Positions 42,011 through 52,030 of a stretch of 64,000 nucleotides of DNA are shown one piece after another. The DNA is taken from positions 1-64,000 of IMG/VR virus record IMGVR_UViG_3300042731_009106; one strand, written 5' to 3'. A model generated the notes under the pieces. The model was given only the letters and a program-made list of their open reading frames with translations, had not been told where the DNA came from and did no database searches. Position 1 is the first letter of the stretch; every line of letters begins with the position of its first letter. Source of the stretch: a virus. The translations under genes were made by a program, and so were the position numbers.

Positions 42011-43726
42011 GTGAAATTATACAGTTATTATACACCTTCCCATGAGGTTTTCTTTAAAAATTTTCTTTTACCTACGGCAAAAAGAGAGTACGAATTAGTT
42101 TCACATGAAGAAAAGTATCAATTTTGCCCCTCTGCTAATTTTGAATCTAATGGCTGGAGAGAGACTCAGTATAATAAAGTTTTGTTTTGGATTGAGGCAA
42201 TTCAAGATAACATGGGTGAATTAATTTTATGCACAGATGCTGACATACAGTTCCTAGGTCCCACTAAATCTTTACTAAAGGCAACAATGGGAAGAAACGA
42301 CCTGCTGTTTCAAAAAAATAATGTTTCAGGACATATATGTTCAGGTTTTTTTGTATGTAGATGTTCTTATAAAACCTTGAATATTTTTGAAATTATCGCA
42401 AAACGACTTAAGTCTATAATGCATATTGATGGAGGTGGAGAGCAGTATGTAATGCAAGATTTATTTAAAGAAGGTTGGCATGGCCTCAAGATTGGCATGC
42501 TTGATAGATCTAAATTTTGGTGCCCCGGCAAGACCTATGAGGACACTTCTTCCCTAAATATACCTTCTGAAATTTTGATGCATCATGCAAACTGGACGGT
42601 CGGCATTGATAATAAAATCAAACAACTAGAACATGTTAAAAGCTTTATTCTACAAAATTCATCTCCATACCAACCCCTTCACCTTAAAAGCAATGAGCTT
42701 GACAAGAACAACCTCAAAATAGCAATGTGCCTTTCTTCTTTATTAAGAGATTTTGATGTGTTTTCAATTTCTCTGGTATGTAGAGTTTTAAAATCTTTAC
42801 CAGTTAAACCTGATCTAATCTGCCATTTTCCGAAATGCTCAAATAGCAAATTTAATAAGAATATTATTGATTCATTATCTCCTTATGTTAATGATTTTTT
42901 TATTGAGTTCGAAGATGATCCTGCATTACCTGATTCACACTTATCTATGTCGAATAACATGGCTTTTCAGCGTAGTGGAATAAAAGGCAATTTACTTCAA
43001 TGGCATTCTCTTAAAAAATGTTCTATAATTCTAAAAAATGCGCACGAAAAAAAAGATTACAATTGGGTTATTTGGTCTAGACCAGATTTATATTTCTTTA
43101 ATAATTTAGATAATATCCCAAACTTAGATAATAGATACTATTACACCTCTGCCCACGACAACCATTTACAGGGAATAAACGATAGGTTTTGCTTGGGAAA
43201 TTTTCAAGACGTTTACAATAGAATGAATATATATGATTATTTTGTGAAGGAGTGGTATCCAAAATATCACAATAATAAAAGATACCTTACCTTTAACAAG
43301 TCTACAGATTCTCACTGCTGGAATCCAGAGCTTGTGCTTAAACATTTTTTAACGAAAAAATTAAAATTAAAAACCAAAAAGTTAGACCTATGCTTTGGTA
43401 AAATCAGGAACAAGTTTTATGTAACAGCTCCCTTTTGGCATTCTTTATATTCTACACGTTTAAGTTCGTCCGAATGTAAGGATGACATTGTTAATCATTA
43501 TGTGTTAGATATTATTGATAAATTACCTCAGTTCAAGCAGTATGAAGAATCTCCTTGGCCTTTAGTTAAAATTCTAGATGATACAATAATGTTCAACCAC
43601 CCTGATCGAATTAAAGAAAACTTTCACAACATTCCAATAGATTCAGAAACTACATTCTATACAAAAAAAGGTTTCATCAATAGCTTATTAACAAAGCTTC
43701 AATTAAAGTCAATGAGCATAAAATGA
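42011..43726 (+). CDS. Bifunctional glycosyltransferase, two GT domains
   Basis: 571 residues from a GTG start. Domain 1 (~1-215): 'GELILCTDADIQFLGPTK' (DxD) and 'DGGGEQYVMQDLF', as in GT77-like nucleotide-diphospho-sugar transferases, ending in 'ILMHHANWTVG'. Domain 2 (~235-540): 'LKIAMCLSSLLRDF', 'YNWVIWSRPDLYFFNNLDNI' and 'NDRFCLGNFQDVYNRM', a type that recurs in the gene at 56737 ('ARSDLFF', 'NDRYAV'). Two transferases in one chain suggest consecutive sugar additions. Confidence 0.6.
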   Translation: MKLYSYYTPSHEVFFKNFLLPTAKREYELVSHEEKYQFCPSANFESNGWRETQYNKVLFWIEAIQDNMGELILCTDADIQFLGPTKSLLKATMGRNDLLFQKNNVSGHICSGFFVCRCSYKTLNIFEIIAKRLKSIMHIDGGGEQYVMQDLFKEGWHGLKIGMLDRSKFWCPGKTYEDTSSLNIPSEILMHHANWTVGIDNKIKQLEHVKSFILQNSSPYQPLHLKSNELDKNNLKIAMCLSSLLRDFDVFSISLVCRVLKSLPVKPDLICHFPKCSNSKFNKNIIDSLSPYVNDFFIEFEDDPALPDSHLSMSNNMAFQRSGIKGNLLQWHSLKKCSIILKNAHEKKDYNWVIWSRPDLYFFNNLDNIPNLDNRYYYTSAHDNHLQGINDRFCLGNFQDVYNRMNIYDYFVKEWYPKYHNNKRYLTFNKSTDSHCWNPELVLKHFLTKKLKLKTKKLDLCFGKIRNKFYVTAPFWHSLYSTRLSSSECKDDIVNHYVLDIIDKLPQFKQYEESPWPLVKILDDTIMFNHPDRIKENFHNIPIDSETTFYTKKGFINSLLTKLQLKSMSIK

Positions 43727-44811
43727 ATTTAGATACTTTTATAGAAAATAAATTCCCTAAGTTTCGTCAGTATTTTAATACTGATCATAATTTTTCCATT
43801 GATTATTTTTTTAATCAAGAACCTAATAGCTCTTTTACTAAAATACCCAAAACTATAGACATTAGTATTCATAGTTCCATTGAAGATTATATTAGTAAAA
43901 TTAAAACTTATTCTCCTCCTAATTATTATGTAGCAAATACCAAAGATATTGAGGTTATAGCTATGAATGATGTAGGCTCTGTTAATGTTGTTGGCAACAA
44001 TAATATAGTTTTTTCTGATGTATCAACCAGATATGAATTTGATAATTTTTCATACAAAAGAGATTATTACTTTACAGGCAATAATGTTTTATTGTCTTTG
44101 GATTCTGGGTCTAACTACTTTCATTGGGTGTGTCAAATTTTACCAAGAATTAAGCTTCTAGAAGAAAGTGGATTAAAATGGTCTAAGGTTAATAAAATAT
44201 TAATACCTGAAATTAGAGGCCGCTTTGTAAAAGAAAGCTTAAGGACATTAAATGTTCCTATGGATAAATTGGTTGAACAAAAATCTGGATGCAAATATAA
44301 GTTTGAAAATTTATATATTCCCTCAAAGCCAAACAATCATATACACTTATCTAAATGGTCCATAGATTTTCTAAGGGAAACCTTTATACAAAAATCAAAT
44401 CAATCTAAATTACCTAAAAAGATTTTTATCTCCAGAAAAGAAAAATCAGGAAGGCACATTAATAATGAAAAACCTGTTGAAAAGGTTTTAAAAAATTTTG
44501 GCTTCCAAAAGTTCATCTTAGATGACATGTCTATTTTTGATCAAGCTATCTTATTTAATAATGCCTCTCATATCATTACTTCACATGGTGCAAGTTTAGC
44601 TAATTTAGTTTTCTGCAATCAAAACACTAAAGTTTTTGAACTATTTAATCCAAATTATTTCCATGCATTATATTGGTCTATTTGCAATAATCTAGATTTA
44701 GATTATTATTATATGATATGTGAATCACCAGATTCTCAAAATCATAAAAATGCCTCTTTAAAAATCAACTTAAATGATTTAAAAAACATACTTAATCATG
44801 CTAATCAATAA
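43723..44811 (+). CDS. GT61-family glycosyltransferase
   Basis: 362 residues. 'SGSNYFHWVCQILPRIKLLE' (~130-149), 'KKIFISRKEKSGRHINNEKP' (~227-246) and 'ILFNNASHIITSHGASLANL' with 'FCNQNTKVFELFNP' (~275-310) are the classic GT61 (DUF563) segments, including the His-Gly-Ala loop. GT61 enzymes add xylose, GlcNAc or similar sugars. Starts inside an ATGA overlap with the previous gene. Confidence 0.85.
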   Translation: MNLDTFIENKFPKFRQYFNTDHNFSIDYFFNQEPNSSFTKIPKTIDISIHSSIEDYISKIKTYSPPNYYVANTKDIEVIAMNDVGSVNVVGNNNIVFSDVSTRYEFDNFSYKRDYYFTGNNVLLSLDSGSNYFHWVCQILPRIKLLEESGLKWSKVNKILIPEIRGRFVKESLRTLNVPMDKLVEQKSGCKYKFENLYIPSKPNNHIHLSKWSIDFLRETFIQKSNQSKLPKKIFISRKEKSGRHINNEKPVEKVLKNFGFQKFILDDMSIFDQAILFNNASHIITSHGASLANLVFCNQNTKVFELFNPNYFHALYWSICNNLDLDYYYMICESPDSQNHKNASLKINLNDLKNILNHANQ

Positions 44812-45856
44812 AAAAAATTTCTTCAATAAAAGTGAAGCTTTAGGGCTTAATGATGATTTCGGTAATTTCAATATATCTCCAACGAAATCTAATCCATCTG
44901 GTAAAATTAATCTATCCAAGCAGCCAGCACTTTCAACTCATAGAGGTGGATGGAAATCTGTCGTAAACAAGATGATAGACACAGTTCATAACGAGTCTGG
45001 TCTCCCATTTTACTCTTTCTTAGAACACCCCTTTCAGTGGTTTCGTCACGAGCACGAAACTAACAAAATTATTCCATTTAAAAAACCTTGGTCAGGCATT
45101 TTACACAACCCACATAATATACCAGACTGGTATTCACTACCTAACCATTTGCATGAAGACGATTTATTTTTACAGAGCCTTAATGCATGCAAAGGTCTTT
45201 TTACAATGTCAGAATATCATGCTAAATTTTTAAGGTCAAAACTTCCTAACACAATTAAAATTGAAACCATCCTACACCCTTATGACGATGAAGAAGTTAA
45301 GCAGTTCGCTTTTTATAAATACAGAAAAAACAAGCAAATAGTTAATATTGGTTATTGGCTAAGAAGACAAACTTCATTTTTCAATTTAATAGCACCCAAA
45401 CATACTAAAATTAAATTGTGGCCATATAAAAAAAATAGCTTTTCTTACTCTTTTGTTTTAAGAAAGCTGTACTTAGAATCAGAAAGACTATCTAGCCCTT
45501 TTAGATTTAATAGTTTAAAGCATTTGCATCAGATTAACGATAAAAAGTATGATGATCTCTTGTCTACTTCTATAGTTTTTTTGGACCTTTTTGATACTAG
45601 CGCGAACAATGCCATACTTGAATGTATTCAGAGGGCCACTCCAATATTGTGTTCAAAGTGCGACGCTGCCGTAGAATACCTAGGGGAAGATTATCCTTTA
45701 TTTTTTAATGGGCTTTCTCAAGTTCCAGATCTTCTTAATGAAGAGATTTTATATAATGCTCATTTATACCTTATAGATATACAAAAAAAAGAAACTTTAA
45801 CTTTAGATACATACATCAAAAACCTAAAAAGTAGCTTACTGTATAATATATTTTAG
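44798..45856 (+). CDS. GT-B glycosyltransferase
   Basis: 352 residues. 'HNPHNIPDWYS', 'KGLFTMSEYHAKFLRSKLP' and 'ETILHPYDD' make the N-terminal half; 'VNIGYWLRRQTSFFNLI' begins the second Rossmann domain; 'TSANNAILECIQRATPILC' with 'AAVEYLGEDYPLFF' (~270-305) matches the donor-site helix of GT4-like enzymes. Overlaps the GT61 gene by 14 bases. Confidence 0.65.
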   Translation: MLINKKNFFNKSEALGLNDDFGNFNISPTKSNPSGKINLSKQPALSTHRGGWKSVVNKMIDTVHNESGLPFYSFLEHPFQWFRHEHETNKIIPFKKPWSGILHNPHNIPDWYSLPNHLHEDDLFLQSLNACKGLFTMSEYHAKFLRSKLPNTIKIETILHPYDDEEVKQFAFYKYRKNKQIVNIGYWLRRQTSFFNLIAPKHTKIKLWPYKKNSFSYSFVLRKLYLESERLSSPFRFNSLKHLHQINDKKYDDLLSTSIVFLDLFDTSANNAILECIQRATPILCSKCDAAVEYLGEDYPLFFNGLSQVPDLLNEEILYNAHLYLIDIQKKETLTLDTYIKNLKSSLLYNIF

Positions 45857-45857
45857 C

Positions 45858-46610
45858 ATGAAAGATTTTACTATTGTCATTCCGGTATCTAGTAAACCTA
45901 AGGATATTTTTTTATTCAAAAATATTCTTTACCCAACCTTACAAAAACTTGAATGCGAAATAGTTATAGTGTCAAATGAACCCTTTGGTACAGTTAAAGA
46001 TTCAAACTTCCAAAGGGAAGGTTGTATGGACAGTTGGAGATTCCAGCAGTGCATTAAATTAGATGTTTCTAAAATGATTAAAACAGAATGGTATTTATGC
46101 CTAGATTCAGATTGTTTCCTTACTGGTTTTAGTAGTTTTTTTTACAATAATAAGCCTAAACTTAATATCGAAAAAACACCTCAAATGTCAATAGGTAGTC
46201 ATGCAGAATGGTGGATACAAGCCTCTATTTTTTTAAAACTTCCTGTACCCTCAACTTGGTGCGGAGTAACCCCAATGTTTTTACATACTAAAACAGTTAA
46301 ATCCATGCTTAAAAAATATAGCTACAATAAACTAAAGCATTTCATTAATATTGGTGCAACTGAATACAGTTTATACTGGACTTATTTTTGTAGTATCCAT
46401 AACGACTATCGAGATTATTATTGCAGCAAACCATTATCTTTTGGTGTCTATGATAAATCTTTTGGTGAAATTGATTCTTCTTTGGCTGATTTAACTAAAG
46501 CTTTTGCACCTTGCAAAACAGTTCCTATCGGATTAATTCAATCAACTTTAAACTATAATGGGAAAAGCTTAGCCTCCTTACTGCCTAAATTATGGAAAAC
46601 AGTGAATTAA
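45858..46610 (+). CDS. DUF6492-like GT-A glycosyltransferase, copy 1
   Basis: 250 residues. 'FTIVIPVSSKPKDIFLFKNI', 'WRFQQCIKLDVSKMIKTEWY' followed by 'LCLDSDCFLTGF' (DxD), 'CGVTPMFLHTKTVKSML' and 'GATEYSLYWTYF' follow the order of DUF6492 glycosyltransferase-like proteins. The next gene is a clear paralogue in the same order, overlapping by 19 bases. Confidence 0.65.
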   Translation: MKDFTIVIPVSSKPKDIFLFKNILYPTLQKLECEIVIVSNEPFGTVKDSNFQREGCMDSWRFQQCIKLDVSKMIKTEWYLCLDSDCFLTGFSSFFYNNKPKLNIEKTPQMSIGSHAEWWIQASIFLKLPVPSTWCGVTPMFLHTKTVKSMLKKYSYNKLKHFINIGATEYSLYWTYFCSIHNDYRDYYCSKPLSFGVYDKSFGEIDSSLADLTKAFAPCKTVPIGLIQSTLNYNGKSLASLLPKLWKTVN

Positions 46611-47344
46611 TTACAATAGTCGTTCCAGTCAAGGGCAATGATGATGCATTGCGCTACTCTTTAATACTAGAACCCTGCTTAAAAAGACTTAATGCAGAAT
46701 TCATTGTTGTTACAGATGAAGATTTAGATAATAAATTTTCAGATTCTAATTTTGATTTATCAAAACTATCATCTGGATGGGTAAAGCAGCAGTATATTAA
46801 ACTTGCTATATCAAAATATATAAAAACACCATGGTATCTTTGTTTAGATTCAGATTGTTTTTTTACTAAATTTGAAAATGTAGATGATTTATTTTTATCT
46901 GAAGACAGGAACACTGCATTCTATAATGAAGAAACAGGATCTCACCCTGAATGGTGGAAATCATCAAGTAAATTTTTATCGCTACCAACCCCCAAAGAAC
47001 AATGCGGAGTAACCCCAATGATGTTAAAGACTTCTTTAAGTGAAAAGTTACTCTCTAATATAGGTCATAAAAATATTAAAAAGTTTTTAGAAAGAGGCGC
47101 TACAGAGTATACTCTTTATTGGACATACAATTCTCCCTATAATTATTATACTAAAAAGAATATTTCCTATGGAGTTTACCCACAGGCTGCTTCTTTTGAT
47201 TGTTTTGTGCAAAATCCTGATTGTTATGATAATATAAGTAATCAGCCTTGGCTCGACTACCCCATAGGTTTAATTCAATCAACAATGAAACATAATCCAT
47301 TTTTTTTAAAACAAGCTATTAATAAAATTCATGAAAATATTTGA
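46592..47344 (+). CDS. DUF6492-like GT-A glycosyltransferase, copy 2
   Basis: 250 residues, the same length as copy 1, with matching segments: 'WVKQQYIKLAISKYIKTPWY', 'LCLDSDCFFTKF', 'QCGVTPMMLKTSLSEKLL', 'GATEYTLYWTYN' and 'YPIGLIQSTM' against 'VPIGLIQSTL'. Both keep the DxD and the Glu-Tyr-x-Leu-Tyr-Trp motif, so both appear active; they may add sugars at two positions. Overlaps the next gene by 14 bases. Confidence 0.65.
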   Translation: MENSELITIVVPVKGNDDALRYSLILEPCLKRLNAEFIVVTDEDLDNKFSDSNFDLSKLSSGWVKQQYIKLAISKYIKTPWYLCLDSDCFFTKFENVDDLFLSEDRNTAFYNEETGSHPEWWKSSSKFLSLPTPKEQCGVTPMMLKTSLSEKLLSNIGHKNIKKFLERGATEYTLYWTYNSPYNYYTKKNISYGVYPQAASFDCFVQNPDCYDNISNQPWLDYPIGLIQSTMKHNPFFLKQAINKIHENI

Positions 47345-48692
47345 AAAAATCAAAAATTATTTTAAACCAAAAGATGATTACTGTATGTTTTACATACTAT
47401 CTTTATTGCGAAATGACAGACATACTTTCATACATAAAAATTTATCCATATATGATCAATTTGAATTATTTCAATCAGTTAATGGTTATAAAGAAGAAGA
47501 AACCTTAAAAGAATTAAAGGCATCTGGCTTAAAGTTTAGTAATCTTCATGACGCAAATTCTTTGCGGTATGGAGTTTTAGCTAATTTTTTGACAAAGTAT
47601 AAAATGCTTGAATTTCAAGTAGAGCACGAAATACCTTATATGTGTATGATTGAGGACGATGTGATTATTAATAATAAATTTGTAGATTTTATTTACCATC
47701 AAGCATTACATAGTTTCAAGAAAGATCCTAAGTTAAATATTATTAGATTAGGAACTTGGGGCGAAGGCTATATCACCTCTTTACCTTCTGCAAGAAGGAT
47801 ATTAAAATTAATCAGGCATAAAGGTATTTGCGAAAACATAGATAACCAATTACGAAAATACTGTGGTCCGGAAAAAAACATATCAAAACGTTGCTTTGAT
47901 GTAATTTACGGATTAGCTAGCAAACCTAATTCCGGCGATTGCTTAAACACTGATTTTATTGATTTATCAAAAATTGATCCATTTAACTTAAAAAATGCAG
48001 ATGTCAAAAATTATTGCAAATACCATGATAAAAAAATAATGTACTTTTCCCAAAACGGTACAGACAAATACCTGCAAGATCATTTATTTAAGGGGAAGGA
48101 AGAATGTTTTTTTGTTGATATAGGTGCAACTAATGGCATCAACTCCAATAATACACTAACCCTCGAAAGATGTTTTGACTGGAAGGGGTTATTAATTGAA
48201 CCTTCTTTAGAGTTTGAAAATCTTTTTACCCATAGAAGCAACAGGGGATTCAACAGAGTAAGAAGTCAGTTTCTTTCCCATTCAAGTGGTGATTCTATTA
48301 AATTCGGCCATTGTAAAAAAAGCTGTTTTGCATCTGAATCGAAACGGGTATATGGAGCAAGTGAAGACTTCCACACTTACAATTTGACTTCTGTAACATT
48401 CACAGATCTTTTCTTACAAGACTATAAACCAGATAAAGTCATAGATTTTCTTTCAATTAGTTCTAACGGAACAGAGTTAGACATATTAGAAGGTATAAAT
48501 TTTAGCCTTTTAAATATCAGATCTATTTTAGTAAAATCAGACTTAGAAGATCAAATCTCACAGCTATTACAAAAGAAAAATTTTATAAAAATAAAAAAAA
48601 TCAGCAGATACATATTATTCGTTAATTACGATTCCTTCGGTTATTTTGATATAGATAATTATGATTTTCCTAATTGGGAGAATTCGTGGTAG
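47331..48692 (+). CDS. GT25-like / FkbM methyltransferase fusion
   Basis: 453 residues. The N-terminal part (~15-210) resembles GT25 (LPS glycosyltransferase) proteins: 'LRNDRHTFIHKNL', 'ANFLTKYKMLEF' and 'PYMCMIEDDVIINNKFVDF' (the Glu-Asp-Asp metal site). The C-terminal part (~235-440) is FkbM-like: 'YFSQNGTDKYLQDHLF', 'FVDIGATNGINSNNTLTLER' and 'GLLIEP', then a degenerate 'DFLSISSNGTELDILEGI'. The normal Asp of that last motif is Ser here, so activity may differ. A transferase joined to a methyltransferase could cap a glycan. Confidence 0.7.
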   Translation: MKIFEKIKNYFKPKDDYCMFYILSLLRNDRHTFIHKNLSIYDQFELFQSVNGYKEEETLKELKASGLKFSNLHDANSLRYGVLANFLTKYKMLEFQVEHEIPYMCMIEDDVIINNKFVDFIYHQALHSFKKDPKLNIIRLGTWGEGYITSLPSARRILKLIRHKGICENIDNQLRKYCGPEKNISKRCFDVIYGLASKPNSGDCLNTDFIDLSKIDPFNLKNADVKNYCKYHDKKIMYFSQNGTDKYLQDHLFKGKEECFFVDIGATNGINSNNTLTLERCFDWKGLLIEPSLEFENLFTHRSNRGFNRVRSQFLSHSSGDSIKFGHCKKSCFASESKRVYGASEDFHTYNLTSVTFTDLFLQDYKPDKVIDFLSISSNGTELDILEGINFSLLNIRSILVKSDLEDQISQLLQKKNFIKIKKISRYILFVNYDSFGYFDIDNYDFPNWENSW

Positions 48693-51600
48693 ATGAAAAC
48701 TTCAGAATCCATTAGTTACAATTATAGGCTGGCTGAAGTTATCTTCAACCCATACCCCTTTCCGGACAATTTATCTAATATTATAACTTCTAATTTTAAA
48801 GGATCAATAGGTTGGCATTATTTAAACTTAATAAAGTCAGACCCTTTTCTACAAAAATATATATCCTTGATAGGCAATCATTCAATTGAGTATTTACATA
48901 AAAACCATTCAGGGATCTTAAAAAAAATTTTCACTTACTTAGAAGAAAGTATTGTGAAGTATGATCCTTATTTTTATTTTAAACCTAGTATAAAAACTCA
49001 CTCTTTTCACTGCAGGGTTGGGGATGTTATAGATTTTTGTCAATTACATTCTGTAAAAGAACATCTAGATAAACCAATACCTTCAAATCAATGTAGATGT
49101 ATAAATCCAGACAACGAAAAACCTTTATCCAACATCGACTCAACGGTTTATATTTCTCCACTCTCTCATTATTCTAATTTTCAATCTCAACACATAACTC
49201 TTTTAAGCGGTGGATGTTTTCGTGAAGATGCTGATGACACTAGGTCTAAAATTTATATTCAAAAAATTAAAAACTCTTTGATAAAACAAGGCTTATCTGT
49301 TTATAGTAGATACAGAAAATCTGCTGATGAAGATCTCATTTATTCATTGAAATCTGATTTTTACACACCATCTAATAGTAGATTCTCTCAATTAATTTAT
49401 TATTTCAGAAAATTTATAAAAGAAACTAATCGTGAGAGTGTATATAAAAAGAAGATGACTCCCAACATTGCGATATTTTTTCCGTGCACACATAAAGAGT
49501 ATAAATCTGGGGAATTATTAACCTGCTTAAATAGGCTTTTCGAATCAAACCCTACAGAATCAGAATCTTTTGATTTGTTTTTTATTTTCAATAAAAACAC
49601 TGAAGACAATTACTCCAAACTTAGAGAGTTAGATCTCCCAAAATTTGTAAAGAACATTTTCATCCACTCTTTAGATTTAACAGCGGAAGATGATATATAC
49701 ATACAGCCTTGGGTCAACTCAAATATTCCAGACAAAATACCCCCATTGGGTTTAAGCTCTGGCCCTAACCAATCTTTTTTTAGGAGTTTTGATTATCTTA
49801 TTAGTCATGAGAATCAATATTCTCATTTCTTGTTACTCGAAACCGATGTGCATTTCCTACAAGAGGGTTGGTTTGATAAATGTATTAGTTTTTGTAAAGT
49901 TAATTTTTTCTCTATTGCAGGCTCAACTTACAAAGGTTTAAGGTCTGATCACAAAAACTCTACATACAAAGACCATCTTAACGGAGTAGCATTATACTCA
50001 AATACAAAACAACTCGAAAACATTTTACACAAATCAGAGCAAACCGTAAGAGAGTATGTTGCTGCCGGGAATTATTTCTTAAATTTTGACATTGGTATAG
50101 ATATTTTTAGACAGCTTGACGATGGTAATTTAATCTCTGATGCCAATAAATTCATTGACACTGATTTCATCATAAATTGCAGTGATACAGATAAAGATAT
50201 CGAACTTAGTAATCGTGATGTTTTGAGTTTTTTTCCTAATGCTCTTTTATTACATCAAAAAAAATTAAAAGACTCAACTCCAGAATTTAGTTTCATAGAA
50301 GATTCTGAAAAATACAATATAAAAACAAAAAAAACTTTTCTTTTTAATTTTTGCTCTCATACTTCAAAAGATAAAAAAATCCCTTTATTTTTCCACACCC
50401 CAAAGAATGCTGGGACTTACATTAATGGTAACATGCTCACATTCCTAAGGTTTTATGTTAGGCAATTTAACGAAAAAGTTAATTTCAACAAAGATCTTTT
50501 AGGTAAACCTTTTGACTTGAGAATTGTTGACAGTCAAGGTAACTCTCTTTTCAATATATATGGAATAGATGATAAATCAATCTTTAAAAATGATAACAAG
50601 TTTGTTTTCTTGCAAGGTATCACTTATTCTATAAACATCAATTACATCAACTTAGATTTATTAAATAGTATAGATGTTTTTTGCATTAACGTAACTGCTA
50701 AAGCTTTCCCCTTTTTTGAAAAAATTGGTGATTGGTTTGATAGCCTTTCTGTAAGCTTTTTGCCTTTTATATGTTTAAGAGACCCTTTTGAAAGGGCGCT
50801 TTCTTTATTTAAATACTTAGGTTCAGACTCTTCTATTCATGAGCCTACGCACCGTAAAATTATATCTAAAACATTTGAAGATTACATGGCTAGTAATCAA
50901 TTAGAAGATAGCTGGCTCATAAGGTCTCTATGTAGATCCCCAGTTAACCAAGATATTACCAATAAAGACCTTGAATCAACTCTTAGTTTATTGAGTTACT
51001 TTACTGTTTTTAGTATTCAAAATGTTGACATGAGTATTAATAAAATTTTTTATACAGCATATGGCTATAGCCGCTTTGATATTAGTGACGATTGGTTTAA
51101 CGATCTAAATTTCAACCAATCTTCATCAAAAGTAGATATAAATCTTCATACTCTTCCTCAAAATACACAAAAAGCTTTTAAAACTAGAACATTTAAAGAT
51201 CAGTTGATTTTTGATATTTTTATCAATAAAAAACCACATCAATATCAACAAATTAAAAACAATGTAATCTGTTATTATAATAAAATCGAAGGGAACTCTT
51301 TCTCCAAACAAAGTGAAGCCTTAGTTGACCGATGGTCTAAGAACTGGTCTTCGAAAGGTTGGAACCCAATTGTATTAGATTCAGATTTTGCAAAAGAAAA
51401 TCCTATGTATCACAAGTTAAATATAGGTGATTTGTCTAGCAATTTATATCATTCCTCAAACCACGGAAGTTTTGGTTCTGCTGAATATTTGTCTCAATGC
51501 TATACTCGATGGCTGGCTTATTCTTATTTTGTTTCTTTAAATGGATCGACTATATGGAGTGATTATGATGTATACAATCATTCCTTTACTTATGATAAAT

Positions 51601-52016
51601 TTTTAGAATTTAATGATGAATGTAGTCTTTATTGTGGTGCTGGCTCTACAGGTCTAATGAATACCACAGTGATGGGCGAATTATTTCACCTTTATCATTT
51701 AGTACAAAATGCAACAGACATTTCATCAATAGACTCCTTATCTGATGAATATCAAAATTACATTAATAAAAATATTGACACTCTATCAGATATGCATTTT
51801 ATGCAAATAATTTTTATTTTCAAAAAAATATTTAAACCTTTATGCAATAATTTTATGGGGGGGTCAATGTTTGATTTTGATTTATTCCATTTGCATGGCG
51901 GCATAAAGAATGACCCGACAGGACAAATCGCTAAGTTCGTTCCGGCCATTTTGGAAGGCAATCATTCCAGAACAGAACAGTGGGACATTTTTTCTGATTT
52001 TATGAACTCAAACTAA
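48693..52016 (+). CDS. Four-domain GT/GT/sulfotransferase/GT fusion protein
   Basis: 1107 residues. N-terminal (~1-240): 'HCRVGDVIDFC' and 'YRKSADEDLIYSLKSDFYTP', resembling fucosyltransferase-like GT-B proteins that carry an H-x-R-x-G-D motif. ~252-540: GT-A-like with 'HFLLLETDVHFLQEGWFDKC'. ~560-840: sulfotransferase-like, with 'LFFHTPKNAGTYINGN' (5'-phosphosulfate loop) and 'CLRDPFERALSLFKYLG' (3'-phosphate site). ~850-1107: GT with 'IWSDYDVYN' (DxD), paralogous to the gene at 54666. No frameshifts. A whole glycan-tailoring line in one polypeptide. It starts immediately after the previous stop. Confidence 0.65.
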   Translation: MKTSESISYNYRLAEVIFNPYPFPDNLSNIITSNFKGSIGWHYLNLIKSDPFLQKYISLIGNHSIEYLHKNHSGILKKIFTYLEESIVKYDPYFYFKPSIKTHSFHCRVGDVIDFCQLHSVKEHLDKPIPSNQCRCINPDNEKPLSNIDSTVYISPLSHYSNFQSQHITLLSGGCFREDADDTRSKIYIQKIKNSLIKQGLSVYSRYRKSADEDLIYSLKSDFYTPSNSRFSQLIYYFRKFIKETNRESVYKKKMTPNIAIFFPCTHKEYKSGELLTCLNRLFESNPTESESFDLFFIFNKNTEDNYSKLRELDLPKFVKNIFIHSLDLTAEDDIYIQPWVNSNIPDKIPPLGLSSGPNQSFFRSFDYLISHENQYSHFLLLETDVHFLQEGWFDKCISFCKVNFFSIAGSTYKGLRSDHKNSTYKDHLNGVALYSNTKQLENILHKSEQTVREYVAAGNYFLNFDIGIDIFRQLDDGNLISDANKFIDTDFIINCSDTDKDIELSNRDVLSFFPNALLLHQKKLKDSTPEFSFIEDSEKYNIKTKKTFLFNFCSHTSKDKKIPLFFHTPKNAGTYINGNMLTFLRFYVRQFNEKVNFNKDLLGKPFDLRIVDSQGNSLFNIYGIDDKSIFKNDNKFVFLQGITYSININYINLDLLNSIDVFCINVTAKAFPFFEKIGDWFDSLSVSFLPFICLRDPFERALSLFKYLGSDSSIHEPTHRKIISKTFEDYMASNQLEDSWLIRSLCRSPVNQDITNKDLESTLSLLSYFTVFSIQNVDMSINKIFYTAYGYSRFDISDDWFNDLNFNQSSSKVDINLHTLPQNTQKAFKTRTFKDQLIFDIFINKKPHQYQQIKNNVICYYNKIEGNSFSKQSEALVDRWSKNWSSKGWNPIVLDSDFAKENPMYHKLNIGDLSSNLYHSSNHGSFGSAEYLSQCYTRWLAYSYFVSLNGSTIWSDYDVYNHSFTYDKFLEFNDECSLYCGAGSTGLMNTTVMGELFHLYHLVQNATDISSIDSLSDEYQNYINKNIDTLSDMHFMQIIFIFKKIFKPLCNNFMGGSMFDFDLFHLHGGIKNDPTGQIAKFVPAILEGNHSRTEQWDIFSDFMNSN

Positions 52017-52030
52017 TATAATCTTTAACT

